From the NCBI GenBank assembly GCA_021733925.1, contig JAIPJY010000019.1:52142-116141 (forward strand): a DNA stretch of 64,000 nucleotides, written 5' to 3'. The notes under the pieces are model-generated. The model worked only from the letters and a program-made list of their open reading frames with translations, searched no databases and was not told the origin of the DNA. Of this stretch, positions 54,576 to 63,917 are shown one piece after another. The first letter of the stretch is position 1; every line of letters starts with the position of its first letter. Origin of the DNA: Prosthecobacter sp. GTDB taxonomy: Bacteria; Verrucomicrobiota; Verrucomicrobiia; Verrucomicrobiales; Verrucomicrobiaceae. The position numbers were made by a program, and so were the translations under genes.

Positions 54576-55313
54576 ATGCGACACACCCCATGCTTCAAAC
54601 GACGCCTGCTTTTCCCAGTTTATGCCGGGGTTTGGCTGGCCGTGGCCGGGTGGGGGCTGGCCCAGAGTGCGCCGCCTGCAGACGGTATCCAGGACGATAC
54701 CCGGGCGATTACAGCCGAAACCCACCGCATGCTGGCTGCTGAGCTCAAACAGTTTTCCCAGGATTTGAAATGCGATGCGTGGATCCAAGCCACCAGTTTC
54801 ATGCCTGCGGGGCTCACAGTCCGCCGACAGGCCCAGATCACAAGGCGTGAATGGAGCGCGACGCGGCCTGCCGTACTGATGGCCTACGACCGTGCCAGCA
54901 ACAGCAACGCGATGTCCTTCTCCCCAGATTTTTGGGAACGCTACCCAGCGGCCGATCTCGTGGAGATCATGCAGGAAACACGCCGCATTCAGGCGGACAC
55001 CAAGCTCGCCCTCGATGAACGGCTTGCCATGGCCACGCGCTACTGGATCGACCGGCTGCGCAGCATGGAAAGCGTGCGGCTGAGGCAGTCGCTCTGGCTG
55101 CAACGAGGTGAAAAGCAGTTCGCCCTGGTCATTCCAGCTTTGCTCGCAGGAGGTGCCGTTGTCCTTGCTTTGCTTGGGTTCATTTCACGGCGACGCAGTT
55201 CTCGTGCGGACCGTCGTTTTCTCTTCCCCGAGGTGCAGGTGGGCACGCGCTTCGGTGCAGCCTACGGCGGCGGCGTGACGTCCGAGATCAAAACGAATGC
55301 CGGAGCCCAATGA
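54576..55313 (+). CDS. TPM-domain-like membrane protein
   Basis: 245 residues from the ATG at 54576. A signal peptide (MRHTPCFKRRLLFPVYAGVWLAVAGWGLAQ) leads to an exported domain about 35-165 with the flavour of TPM domains (ITAETHRMLAAELKQFSQDLKCDAWIQ, then a helical SFSPDFWERYPAADLVEIMQE). A membrane helix (FALVIPALLAGGAVVLALLGFI) and a short cytosolic tail (FPEVQVGTRFGAAYGGG) follow. TPM proteins have roles in envelope phosphatase activity or photosystem assembly elsewhere; the role here is unknown. It is divergent from nuoD. Confidence 0.62.
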   Translation: MRHTPCFKRRLLFPVYAGVWLAVAGWGLAQSAPPADGIQDDTRAITAETHRMLAAELKQFSQDLKCDAWIQATSFMPAGLTVRRQAQITRREWSATRPAVLMAYDRASNSNAMSFSPDFWERYPAADLVEIMQETRRIQADTKLALDERLAMATRYWIDRLRSMESVRLRQSLWLQRGEKQFALVIPALLAGGAVVLALLGFISRRRSSRADRRFLFPEVQVGTRFGAAYGGGVTSEIKTNAGAQ

Positions 55314-55321
55314 CGGGGGCG

Positions 55322-55618
55322 TCAGTCGTCCTCTGTCTGCGGCTCGTCGCCCTCTAGCTTGATCCCCATGTCTTCGAGCTTCTTGTCCAGATCGACGACG
55401 TACTTCCAGGGCAGCTTTTTGCGCTGATACTTGCGGAACAGCAGGTCGCGCAGCTCCAGCCAGCGCTCTGGCGGCGGAGTTTCAAGCGGCATCCACTCAT
55501 CGCCATCGGGATGGGCATATCGAAACAGCCATTCGCGCGAGTTCCAGTACGCGCGGATGTATTGTTTGCGGCCGTCTTCGAGACGTTCGTGCCATTCGTG
55601 GATTTGGTTTTTGGTCAT
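55322..55618 (-). CDS. conserved hypothetical protein
   Basis: 98 residues from the ATG at 55618; codons upstream in the frame overlap the CPBP gene leader and are not coding. Highly charged and aromatic (NQIHEWHERLEDGRKQYIRAYWNSREWLFRYAHPDGDEW), acidic C-terminus (EGDEPQTEDD). It is probably a small soluble helical protein. No function recognised. It lies tail-to-tail with the TPM-like gene (8 bp) and head-to-head with the CPBP gene (33 bp). Confidence 0.65.
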   Translation of the reverse strand: MTKNQIHEWHERLEDGRKQYIRAYWNSREWLFRYAHPDGDEWMPLETPPPERWLELRDLLFRKYQRKKLPWKYVVDLDKKLEDMGIKLEGDEPQTEDD

Positions 55619-55651
55619 TGAGAGTGCGCAGGATGCGCTAGTATTGCTCCC

Positions 55652-56590
55652 ATGCAAGCCGCCAGCCCAGGCAGTTCCCCTGCCCTGCCGAAACTCCTGC
55701 TCTATCTTTTCGCCGTCATGCTCGGCGGGGCGCTGCTGTCCGCGCCGCTGTTTCACCTCGGCAAAGCCGCCCATGGCTGGCTTTCCACCTCATCAATGCA
55801 TGACGTCGGCCTGGTGAAATGGCTGCTCGCAGAAATCGAGCGGGCGCAGTTTACGCGCTACTTCAACCGGGCCGTGCTCGTTTGCGCCATCGTTTTTATC
55901 TGGCCCTTCATGCGGTGCGTGCGGCTGGAGCGCTCGCTGCTGCCCGCCTGGCGTCCGTTCAACACCGGGCTCAAGCAGTGGGCGGCGGGCTTTTTTCTGG
56001 CTGCGGGTCTGCTGCTCGCGCTCGGATTCATCTTTCTGAAGACCGGCGCGTATCAGCTGCGGCCCGACCCGCGCTGGTGGAAACTGGGGGAGCCCATCAC
56101 CGCCGCGCTGGGCGCCGGCATCGTGGAGGAGTTTTTCTTCCGTGGCCTGCTGCTCGGCCTGCTGCTGCGGACCATGACGGAGACAAAAGCCCTGCTCTCC
56201 CTCACCTTCGTCTTCGCCTTGGTGCATTTCCTCAAACCACCGGAAGGCTGGCAGATCAGCGATGCCGCCGTCACCTGGAGCAGTGGATTCCTCGTGCTGA
56301 AACAAATCGCCGTCGGCTTTGGCGATGTACATTTTCTCCTCGCTGAATTTGCCACGCTCTTCGCCGTCGGCTGGGTGCTGGCCAAAGTGCGGATGCAAAC
56401 GGGGGCGTTGTGGGCCGGCATCGGTCTGCATGGCGGCTGGGTTTTCGGCCTGAAATACTTCAGCGCACTCACTTCCTACACGGGCAACTGGCTGCCATGG
56501 ATCGGTGCCAACCTGAAAGTTGGGCTCATGCCGCTGTGCACCGTCCTGCTGACCGGCTGGCTCGCCACCCGCCTGCTGCGTGCGCGATAA
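55652..56590 (+). CDS. CPBP-family intramembrane glutamic protease
   Basis: 312 residues with about eight membrane helices. The CPBP (Abi) motifs are VEEFFFRGLLLGLLLR (EExxxR, catalytic Glu pair) and FVFALVHFLKPP (FxxxH); the third motif lies near GIGLHGGWVFG (HxxxN/W type). These proteases process prenylated proteins or membrane regulators in other organisms. The target here is unknown. It is followed by a tRNA gene in the same direction. Confidence 0.85.
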   Translation: MQAASPGSSPALPKLLLYLFAVMLGGALLSAPLFHLGKAAHGWLSTSSMHDVGLVKWLLAEIERAQFTRYFNRAVLVCAIVFIWPFMRCVRLERSLLPAWRPFNTGLKQWAAGFFLAAGLLLALGFIFLKTGAYQLRPDPRWWKLGEPITAALGAGIVEEFFFRGLLLGLLLRTMTETKALLSLTFVFALVHFLKPPEGWQISDAAVTWSSGFLVLKQIAVGFGDVHFLLAEFATLFAVGWVLAKVRMQTGALWAGIGLHGGWVFGLKYFSALTSYTGNWLPWIGANLKVGLMPLCTVLLTGWLATRLLRAR

Positions 56591-56642
56591 TTCATTTGCA
56601 GCATGAACGTCCGCACGGAATCATGCACGCATGCAACTCCCT

Positions 56643-56724
56643 GCCGGAGTGGCGGAATTGGTAGACGCGCCAGACTTAGGATCTGGTTGGGAAACTAGTG
56701 CAGGTTCGAGTCCTGTCTCCGGCA
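56643..56724 (+). tRNA. tRNA-Leu (anticodon UAG)
   Basis: GCCGGAG (56643-56649) pairs with CTCCGGC (56717-56723), discriminator A at 56724; CCA is not encoded. The anticodon arm is CCAGA-CTTAGGA-TCTGG with TAG at the centre. A long variable arm (GTTGGGAAACTAGTG region) and a TTCGAGT T-loop follow, as expected for a class II leucine tRNA of 82 nt. Confidence 0.95.
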
Positions 56725-56868
56725 CTTGCGAAGGGGAATGAAGGAGTGAGGGCACCTCCTGTATTATGGATGTCATTGATGCCCAGTCCGGTCTGACGGC
56801 TTGTAAGCTGGAATGCCGTTAGGCACACAAATCGTGTCACAAGCTTCGACAGCCCACCATGCAACTCA

Positions 56869-57528
56869 TCACGGGCGATACGAATGTCCGCGCCCGGTGA
56901 CAGGATCAAGCTGCACCGTGTAGTAATTGGGAGGCGCGGTGGAGATGTCTGGCTTGAAATTCTTGGTGGAAATCAGAGTCAGATAGGCGGTGCGCAGCGG
57001 GGTGCGCAAACTGGTGGTGCCATTCGGATAAAAAATGACACGGTAAAATGTTGCGCCGAGCGTCTGAAAGGGATTCCACGTGGCAGGCCCGGTGCTGGTA
57101 GCCGTTTGGTTGGTGCTGAACATGGGTGAGAGAGCGCCTTCAACGAGAACCACACTCTGCTTGTTAAAGTAAACAGGAGGTTCCAGCTGGGTGGCCTGAT
57201 TGGTCGCAGGATTGTAGGAAATCATCTGGATGGCGTGGCAGCCTTTGATGTCATCCTCGGTGTAGTAGTAGAAATCCAGCCCCACAGGACGGTTCTCTGT
57301 CAGAGACCGCTGCTGCGCCATGGCAAGCTTTTGCATCAAGGTATCCCCGGCTGAAGTCAGATTGGCGGACTGCAAGGCAGCCAGCGTGTAGGGCGTGGCC
57401 AAGGCAATAAGCATGGTCACAATTGCGACCACGATGACCATTTCCACCAGGCTGAAGCCGGCTGGAGCGTGATGAGAATCTCTGCGCGGGGAGCAGGACG
57501 AAGGTTGAGTGGGAAAAAGTGTTTTCAT
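56869..57528 (-). CDS. Verru_Chthon cassette protein D (GspH-like pseudopilin)
   Basis: 219 residues from the ATG at 57528, which overlaps the stop of cassette C (ATGA). A leader of about 25 residues ends in PAG before FSLVEMVIVVAIVTMLIALATPY, a prepilin-peptidase site with Glu at +5. The helix continues as LQSANLTSAGDTLMQKLAMAQQRSLTENRPVGLDFYYY, the typical GspH/FimT arrangement. The rest is a beta-rich head. It is the last gene of the cassette. The family name is from established TIGR models; the pseudopilin role is inferred from the sequence. Confidence 0.85.
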   Translation of the reverse strand: MKTLFPTQPSSCSPRRDSHHAPAGFSLVEMVIVVAIVTMLIALATPYTLAALQSANLTSAGDTLMQKLAMAQQRSLTENRPVGLDFYYYTEDDIKGCHAIQMISYNPATNQATQLEPPVYFNKQSVVLVEGALSPMFSTNQTATSTGPATWNPFQTLGATFYRVIFYPNGTTSLRTPLRTAYLTLISTKNFKPDISTAPPNYYTVQLDPVTGRGHSYRP

Positions 57529-58592
57529 CGGAGGAGGCCCCATTTCGAATTGCGCATGTTAATGGTTGTGGAAAAAACTTGGTAGTTGAGCTGCTCGGCG
57601 CGCAGTTTCGTCGCCAAATCCTTGAGATCCTTCTGCCTGTTGTCAGCCAGAGTGAAGGCACCCGTGGGAACCAGCTGAGGCATGGTGTCGGGATATTTCT
57701 CCGCCAGTTTGCGGGCGGAGGCTTCATCAATCGCCACCAGTGTGACCACCACTCTTGGCGGCAGCATATGCTGGGTGCCCTGCGGACTGTCGGTAGTCGC
57801 GTTGAGAAGCTGGGTGGAGTCATAGGCATACTTTGGCGCGATCCACCAGGGAGTGGTCTTTTTAAGAGCCGCGTCATCCGTCGTCACCTGGGGAGAAATG
57901 ATCAGGGCGATGATGTTTTCTGCGATGGGCCTGGTGTCGGCAGGCGTGGTGAGGGTTTCACTGGCGGTGATGACGCTGGTCGGTGCCTTGAGGAACCACT
58001 GGCCCGGCTTGACGGAATAAACTGTGTTCTCCTCCGCAGTCGGGCGGTATTCCCAGAGCCGAAAACGCATGCTCTGAGCGCTCACATGCTGGGGGCGGAA
58101 AGCATCATTGCCAGTGTACATGATGAAGTAGCCCCGCCCGCACAGCAACCGGTTGAGCCCTTCGTAGCCTAACCGGTCACTCAGGCCAAGCCGTGCCTGA
58201 AAAAACATCGCCTGGGTCACAAGCGATGTTGCCTGAGCTCCGGGAAGCAATGTCTGAGCCTGACCGGTGACGAACTGGAGTTCCGACTGGCGGATGTATT
58301 TCGTGGGAGACTGGGACTGCGAAGTCGGGATGGTGGGCGTGTTTCCAGTGTTGTATTGATAGGCCTGGTAGGTGTTTAAGATGGCCTGCCTGAGATTTTC
58401 GGAGATGCTGTCAAAAGCCATGCGAGCCTCACGGAACTGCTCGACGCGTGCCACGCCGCGCTTCCACGCGCGCTGGGTCAGGCCAAGCACCTGAACTGAG
58501 ATCAGCAGGATGATCGAGAGGATCACCATGGAGAGAGACACTTCAATCAGGGTGAAGCCGTGCCGCCGTTGTTTGTCATGGAGATGTTTCAT
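57525..58592 (-). CDS. Verru_Chthon cassette protein C (GspJ-like pseudopilin)
   Basis: 355 residues. A short basic leader (MKHLHDKQRRHG) is followed by FTLIEVSLSMVILSIILLISVQVLGLTQRAWKRG, with Gly at -1 and Glu at +5 of the cleavage site. REARMAFDSISENLRQAILNTYQAY is the GspJ-type second helix. The globular part is larger than in GspJ (about 200 residues). It lies 33 bp after cassette B and overlaps cassette D by 4 bp, which shows tight translational coupling. Confidence 0.87.
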   Translation of the reverse strand: MKHLHDKQRRHGFTLIEVSLSMVILSIILLISVQVLGLTQRAWKRGVARVEQFREARMAFDSISENLRQAILNTYQAYQYNTGNTPTIPTSQSQSPTKYIRQSELQFVTGQAQTLLPGAQATSLVTQAMFFQARLGLSDRLGYEGLNRLLCGRGYFIMYTGNDAFRPQHVSAQSMRFRLWEYRPTAEENTVYSVKPGQWFLKAPTSVITASETLTTPADTRPIAENIIALIISPQVTTDDAALKKTTPWWIAPKYAYDSTQLLNATTDSPQGTQHMLPPRVVVTLVAIDEASARKLAEKYPDTMPQLVPTGAFTLADNRQKDLKDLATKLRAEQLNYQVFSTTINMRNSKWGLLR

Positions 58593-58625
58593 ATGTCTGA
58601 ATGTGGTTTGCGACTGGATGAAGGC

Positions 58626-59171
58626 TCAATCCCCCATCTTGGCGATGAGAGCGTAGGTGGAGCTGATGCGCAGAGGAGAGGCTGAATCGAATTTGAAAGC
58701 AGGATCGGAGGACGTGGTGACGCAGATTTTCACCCGACGCAGGTAGGTCTCCGGCGTGGAGGTGCCGGCGCCGCTGACGCCAGTGGGGAGGTACATGTCC
58801 AACGGCTTCTGCGGCACATAAACCGAAGCCACGAAAGCCAGCGAGGCGACCAGATCATCCTGACTGGTGTCAGCTGGGGTCATTTCCCTGCCTTCGTTGG
58901 TGAAGTAGCGCAGCGGCCCATAGCCCGTCCAATTGATCCGGCTCCATGCCATGGACTGCATTTCGCCACTGAGCTTCAGCATGATTTTGGAACCGACGGA
59001 CATCTCCGCCGATGTGCGGGCCATGTTGATTCCGGAAGGCAGCAACCCCAGCAGGGTGATGAAGCCCAGAGCGGCGATGGCGACCGCAATGGTCACCTCC
59101 ACCAGCGAGAAGGCGGCGGACCGGCGGCGAACGCGATGGAGACAGCGCTGACGAGTGGCCAAGGTTTTCAT
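58626..59171 (-). CDS. Verru_Chthon cassette protein B (GspI-like pseudopilin)
   Basis: 181 residues. The leader ends RRSAA before FSLVEVTIAVAIAALGFITLLGLLPSG, with Ala instead of Gly at -1 but Glu at +5 preserved. The helix and a small head domain (KIMLKLSGEMQSMAW, then beta strands) are like GspI in size and shape. It starts 21 bp after cassette A. The name follows the Verru_Chthon protein family; function is uncharacterised. Confidence 0.87.
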   Translation of the reverse strand: MKTLATRQRCLHRVRRRSAAFSLVEVTIAVAIAALGFITLLGLLPSGINMARTSAEMSVGSKIMLKLSGEMQSMAWSRINWTGYGPLRYFTNEGREMTPADTSQDDLVASLAFVASVYVPQKPLDMYLPTGVSGAGTSTPETYLRRVKICVTTSSDPAFKFDSASPLRISSTYALIAKMGD

Positions 59172-59192
59172 GAGTTTGATGAGGCTGGTGGT

Positions 59193-62100
59193 TTAAGGAT
59201 CGAAACGTTTTTGCGAGATGACGCGGAAGCGGTGCAACTCATCCAACGTCGGTTTGGAAAGCGGGTTGCCGCTGGCGTAATCGAGGTTTTTGGACGAATC
59301 CAAAGCCGGGTCATTGAAGTCGAGATAGCGTTCGATGATTGCCGAGCCACGGTACTCAGACCCAATGCTGTCCACACCGGTGACAAATTTGGTGGGATCC
59401 GCAGAGCGCGCTTTTCTGATGGTCTGAACGCGCATGTGGATCTGATAGGTGTTGGAGCGCGTGGTGAGACGCGGATACATGTTGGTATAAGGGCGTTCCT
59501 TGAGATTGTCGGCGGTGAGAGCGTGGTTCTCCCAGAATGCCAGGATGCTGTTGCCACTGGGTTTGAGCAGAGCACTGAGGGTCGTCGGCCAGGTGGTCGG
59601 CACGAGGGTGTCGGAGTTGTTGGCCTGTTTTGGCAGGAGATACATCTCACAGATCTGCGCGGGAGAAATGAAGGCGAACCCGGAATTGAAGCGCTCGTCG
59701 AACAGTTTCAAAGTCGCATCAATGTCGATCTGGCGGTGCCAGTATTTTTTCCCCTGAGCACTGGTGTCGCTTTTCCACATCCAGGATTCCGTCTGAGTTG
59801 CCGGTGCACCGGGAGGATGCCGCAGATAGTCGAAGGCATCTTTGACGGAGACGGCGGTGAGGATTTCGCTTTTCATGATTGCCGCCAGTCCGGTGGCACG
59901 GCGGATATGGCGGAAGGGCGCCATCTGGTAGTTGAGATTGATCTTGCCGGCCGAGGATCCTGGCTGGCTGATGACATAGGGTTCGACCATGGGCATCCAG
60001 AAGAAGTCCATGAACAGATAGTCGGGCGGATCGATGCCCTGAATGGGCAGGCCGTTTTTACCGTAGCCTTTGAGAAACCTCGGAGCGCCGATGTGAAACT
60101 GCTGCCCCTGTTTAGCACTCCAAGTCTGCGGACGGAACAGCAGGGTGCGCCAAGGTTCGCGACGCATGCCGCCTCCACCGCCAGAGCTCTGGACGCCGGT
60201 GGGCAAGGACCCAAACATGCCGGGTGAGGCCACCTGACGGTTGGGTGAAAAGTAAGTTGAGCCACCGAGCCAGGAAACCCATGAATTGGAGAAATAAGGC
60301 ACCAGCTGCTGGCCGTTGGTGGCGGTCACGCTGTAAGTGTTGCCTTCATCCGGTTTGTTGATGTAAGCTCCATCGGTCTGGTTGGCGATGCCGCGGTCAA
60401 AGTCGCCATACTTCTGCAATCCGGCGCCAGTGGCGGCTGTGTAAGCATGATCGGGCAGGAAGGCTGGGTGGTAAGCGGCATCTTTGACCAGACGCCAGCC
60501 TTTTTTGTCTTCACCACGGTCAAGGCCGGGGCCCACGCTCCAGTTGGCGAGGACGATGTTATGGGCCAGACGCTGCTTGCCGTAATACCTGTGCTGCTCG
60601 AACTCGGTGGCCGGCACAACATACTGGCCCATGGTCAGGCGCGGATCACCGTGGCGCAGCACCATGGATTGCAGCGTGTCGTCGGGAACCACCAGATTGC
60701 CGCGGTAGTAGGTGCCGCTGGAGGGTAGATCGCCATAATTTCCGATTTCATTGCCAATGTAGCGGAACCTGCCGCCCATGCGGGTGGAGGGCACGGCTGC
60801 GATCTTGGAGATATGGCCCGTCTTGTCACGGCCCAGGGCACCGTCGGAATGAAATGCCCACCAGTAAGGGGCAGGAACTGGCTGACGAATCCATACGGAG
60901 CCATCGGAATTATATCCATAGGTCGTGTCCTCACTTCTTGTCGCCAGAATGGGAGACGGAAACTGCGCACCCGGGAAAGTGAAGTTGAAGGTCTGCAGCA
61001 CCTGGGGCGTGGCGTCGTTGCTGAGTATTTTCACCACCACGTTGCCCCCGGAGAATGGAATCCTTCCAGCATCCCCGCCGGGAATGTCGAGGAAGTCGCT
61101 GACAAGATTGTACTGATTGCAGTTCTGCAGCGCCCCCGATCGGTTGGAGTAGTAGGTGTAGTGAACACCACCCTTGTATGGCGACTGGCTGTCGTTTCCA
61201 GGAATGTTGGTGTCGGGGTAAAAAATGCTGCCGGAGGTGTAGCCGTTCACACCCCTGCCAACGGCGGGCAGTTTGCGCTCCTGCAGGAACGCGCGATACG
61301 AGATGGTACCGCCACGCTGGTAAACCCCCCACGCATTGCTCATGTGCTTGAACGGGCGGACCAACGTCTTGCCGTTATTGACAGGAAACATGCGCTTGCC
61401 ACCGATCGACAGCGCACTGGCGTCGATCTCGATGGCGATGTCAGGATTGATCAGCGTCCATCCGGTCGAAGGGGAGAACCACTCCAGCAGGAAGGTGGCC
61501 TGCACACGCTTCACATCGGGTGCCAGCGGGGTATCGGTGTCCAGCGTCCAGTTCCAGTTCAAGGGGTTGTAGCCGGGATGGCCGACCTTGTCCCCATCTT
61601 TGCCCTCGAGCTGATGAGAGGTGGGATATCTGGATTTGTAGAAACCATTGGTGGGCTTCTGATTGGTGGTGCTCAGCGGTGGGAAGTTGGAGTACCAGTA
61701 GTTCGACTGATCCCATCCCAGCACGGTGTCGCTGCCATTTCCCCGCCAGTTTGGCGGCGTGTAGCCGGGCGCTGATTTGGGCGTGATTTTGATGGCCTTG
61801 ATTCCACCGGCCTGGGTGGTGCCCTGAGCGGTGGCGATGAAATGCAGGCCGGCTTCGCTGATGGTGAGGAAGCGACCCATGCCGCGGTACACCTCGCTTT
61901 TGCTCTTCGGCATCACGGTCGGCATGACCTGGCCATGGCCCGGGAAACTGCTTCCGCCCGAGTTGCGCATCGGCGTGAAGGTACCCGCTGCCATGCCGGC
62001 GGAGCTGGACGTCGTCCGCGCATCCGGCAGTCCGGAGATGGATGGATTGGCTCCGACATTCCGCTCCGCGATGTTGTCATCGTACAAATTAGTGCAGCGG

Positions 62101-63833
62101 ATGTAGTCAAATATTTCGACCAGGATCTGCTGACGGTTGTCGCCGTATTTGGTGAGGAAGGAAGCGTTGGCAGCGCCAAAGCCTGGAATGGGCTGGCCTG
62201 TCAGATTCATGAGATAGGTGAAGAGCTGGCTGTTCCGAGGAATGCCTGTCAGCTCTGACTGGCTGCGAGGATCCTGCCGAGTGAAGAAATAATCTTTTCC
62301 GGCGATCTGGGAGCAATTCACAAGGGAGTTGTCGAAGACCGTGCGGGTGCGGGTGGAATTGGTGCGATTCACCGGCCACATGCTGATCTTGGGATAACCA
62401 AACGGATTGGCCTCGGACGCACGGCTGCGCGTGGTCAAAAACGGGCGCAGGCGCTCCACGACCTCATAATTCTGCAATCCCGTCCAGATTTGGCTGGTGC
62501 CGAGGTTGATCTCGTTGCGCTGGCCGTTGCCTTGTGGGTTGGATCGCAGCAAAAACTCGTCCACGCTGGGGAACAAGCGCTCACCGAGGGCGTCCTGCAC
62601 CGCCTGAAAGTTGGTTGGGGTGAATGTGTGATTAACCGGCACGAGGACCGAGCCTGCCTTGGAGCCGCCGGGCAGGATTTTGGGCATGAGATCATAGATC
62701 GCCTCCTTGTAGATGAGCGCCTTGGCGAAGGCGGCGGTGTCTGAGACCAGCGGATTCATGTCCTGGCCGGGAAACAGCACCGTGCTCATGCAAACCGTGG
62801 CCGGGTGACCGGGGTAGCGTTGATACTCGTATTGCATGGGCTGATAGCGTGCCCACTCAGCGTCGCGCTCATGAAACAGTCGTGGTGTATCCCAAGGGGT
62901 GCCTTCCCCAGCGGTGTTGATGTTGATCTTGGTGGATTCGTCATCTGTCCAAAAGGCCACGCGGGCGATCATGGGGTTATCCTGGGTGGCGGACTCCCCG
63001 CCACCGCTGCTGCTCACAAATTTTCCACTGGTATCGAGATAACCCAGCGTGCCATCTTTGAGCATGTAGAGCCACTCAACCGGCATTGGCACACGCTGCA
63101 GGGATTCACTGCCACCGCTGGTAGGAGCCACCACACCGTCCAAGACCTGGCCTGAAACACCGTTGGCGAATGTGGAGTAGCTGAAGCCTTCGACAGAACG
63201 GCTGGGAGTCTGTGAATAGGCCCGGGGGTCGATGATCGGGAAAAGCAGCCGGGGCGCGCCGGTGGGGTCAGTGGTGTTCAAGCGCGCCACAGGCTCGTTG
63301 AGGTCCACGTATTGCGCGGGCTTCTTGTCCCAGTCCGTCGGCGGCGTGTCTGCGGCGATCTCTGCCTCGGTCTTCGCCACCATTTTGCTGTCAGAATAGA
63401 GCTTGAGTCCACGCAGTAGAGTGCCGTCTTGTTTATACTGACGGATCATGCCCGGTTGGGAAGCCCAGATTTCGACACCCGAATTGGCAGTGTCCTGATG
63501 GGCTCCTTGTTGAATCTGACTGATGGCCAGATTGATGACGGAGTCGGCATGCATTTGAGCCTTGGCAATTTCAACCTGTGCCACGGTGGAATTGTAATCA
63601 ACGCGGGTGGCACTGAGCAGTGCGGTGAGCAGGACCATGGTCAAAGCCAGCACACTGAGCACGGTGATGAGAGCCACCGCACGGCGACGGCGCAGCTTGC
63701 TGCCAGAGGTCGCAAGCCCGCACTGCGAGGATATACTTTGTATGGATGATGTATTCATAATCTGGACGGATAGATCTGCGGATTTGTTGACTGCAGTTCT
63801 TTTGTTTGAATGCATTTTGTCCGAATGAAGCAT
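59193..63833 (-). CDS. Verru_Chthon cassette protein A (giant GspK-like protein)
   Basis: 1546 residues. A basic segment about residues 46-51 (KLRRRR) precedes AVALITVLSVLALTMVLLTALL, a pilin-like helix without Glu at +5, as in GspK. NPMIARVAFWTDDESTKININTAGEG (about residue 300) resembles the GspK signature DESGKxNLNxA. The remaining 1200 residues are Gly/Asn/Tyr/Pro-rich and probably beta-structured, far longer than GspK (about 330). It is the first gene of the cassette; its start could be Met1 (63833), Met7 or Met26. An IS481-type element begins only tens of bases upstream. Confidence 0.87.
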   Translation of the reverse strand: MLHSDKMHSNKRTAVNKSADLSVQIMNTSSIQSISSQCGLATSGSKLRRRRAVALITVLSVLALTMVLLTALLSATRVDYNSTVAQVEIAKAQMHADSVINLAISQIQQGAHQDTANSGVEIWASQPGMIRQYKQDGTLLRGLKLYSDSKMVAKTEAEIAADTPPTDWDKKPAQYVDLNEPVARLNTTDPTGAPRLLFPIIDPRAYSQTPSRSVEGFSYSTFANGVSGQVLDGVVAPTSGGSESLQRVPMPVEWLYMLKDGTLGYLDTSGKFVSSSGGGESATQDNPMIARVAFWTDDESTKININTAGEGTPWDTPRLFHERDAEWARYQPMQYEYQRYPGHPATVCMSTVLFPGQDMNPLVSDTAAFAKALIYKEAIYDLMPKILPGGSKAGSVLVPVNHTFTPTNFQAVQDALGERLFPSVDEFLLRSNPQGNGQRNEINLGTSQIWTGLQNYEVVERLRPFLTTRSRASEANPFGYPKISMWPVNRTNSTRTRTVFDNSLVNCSQIAGKDYFFTRQDPRSQSELTGIPRNSQLFTYLMNLTGQPIPGFGAANASFLTKYGDNRQQILVEIFDYIRCTNLYDDNIAERNVGANPSISGLPDARTTSSSAGMAAGTFTPMRNSGGSSFPGHGQVMPTVMPKSKSEVYRGMGRFLTISEAGLHFIATAQGTTQAGGIKAIKITPKSAPGYTPPNWRGNGSDTVLGWDQSNYWYSNFPPLSTTNQKPTNGFYKSRYPTSHQLEGKDGDKVGHPGYNPLNWNWTLDTDTPLAPDVKRVQATFLLEWFSPSTGWTLINPDIAIEIDASALSIGGKRMFPVNNGKTLVRPFKHMSNAWGVYQRGGTISYRAFLQERKLPAVGRGVNGYTSGSIFYPDTNIPGNDSQSPYKGGVHYTYYSNRSGALQNCNQYNLVSDFLDIPGGDAGRIPFSGGNVVVKILSNDATPQVLQTFNFTFPGAQFPSPILATRSEDTTYGYNSDGSVWIRQPVPAPYWWAFHSDGALGRDKTGHISKIAAVPSTRMGGRFRYIGNEIGNYGDLPSSGTYYRGNLVVPDDTLQSMVLRHGDPRLTMGQYVVPATEFEQHRYYGKQRLAHNIVLANWSVGPGLDRGEDKKGWRLVKDAAYHPAFLPDHAYTAATGAGLQKYGDFDRGIANQTDGAYINKPDEGNTYSVTATNGQQLVPYFSNSWVSWLGGSTYFSPNRQVASPGMFGSLPTGVQSSGGGGGMRREPWRTLLFRPQTWSAKQGQQFHIGAPRFLKGYGKNGLPIQGIDPPDYLFMDFFWMPMVEPYVISQPGSSAGKINLNYQMAPFRHIRRATGLAAIMKSEILTAVSVKDAFDYLRHPPGAPATQTESWMWKSDTSAQGKKYWHRQIDIDATLKLFDERFNSGFAFISPAQICEMYLLPKQANNSDTLVPTTWPTTLSALLKPSGNSILAFWENHALTADNLKERPYTNMYPRLTTRSNTYQIHMRVQTIRKARSADPTKFVTGVDSIGSEYRGSAIIERYLDFNDPALDSSKNLDYASGNPLSKPTLDELHRFRVISQKRFDP

Positions 63834-63869
63834 TCTTGCCTATGGGGCCGTGGTTAAGGCATGGGTTCG

Positions 63870-63913
63870 GACCGGGCACATGGGTGACAAGCTGACCGGG
63901 GACATGGGTTACA
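63870..63913. repeat. tandem 20-bp repeats at IS end
   Basis: GACCGGGCACATGGGTGACA (63870-63889) and GACCGGGGACATGGGTTACA (63894-63913) differ at two positions; they repeat every 24 bp. Likely transposase binding sites. Confidence 0.65.
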
Positions 63914-63917
63914 CTGT

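Noticed and set aside
56676-56909. 77-codon minus-strand frame over the tRNA gene
   Set aside because: Overlaps tRNA-Leu in antisense and contains the usual reversed-tRNA peptide; no coding evidence.
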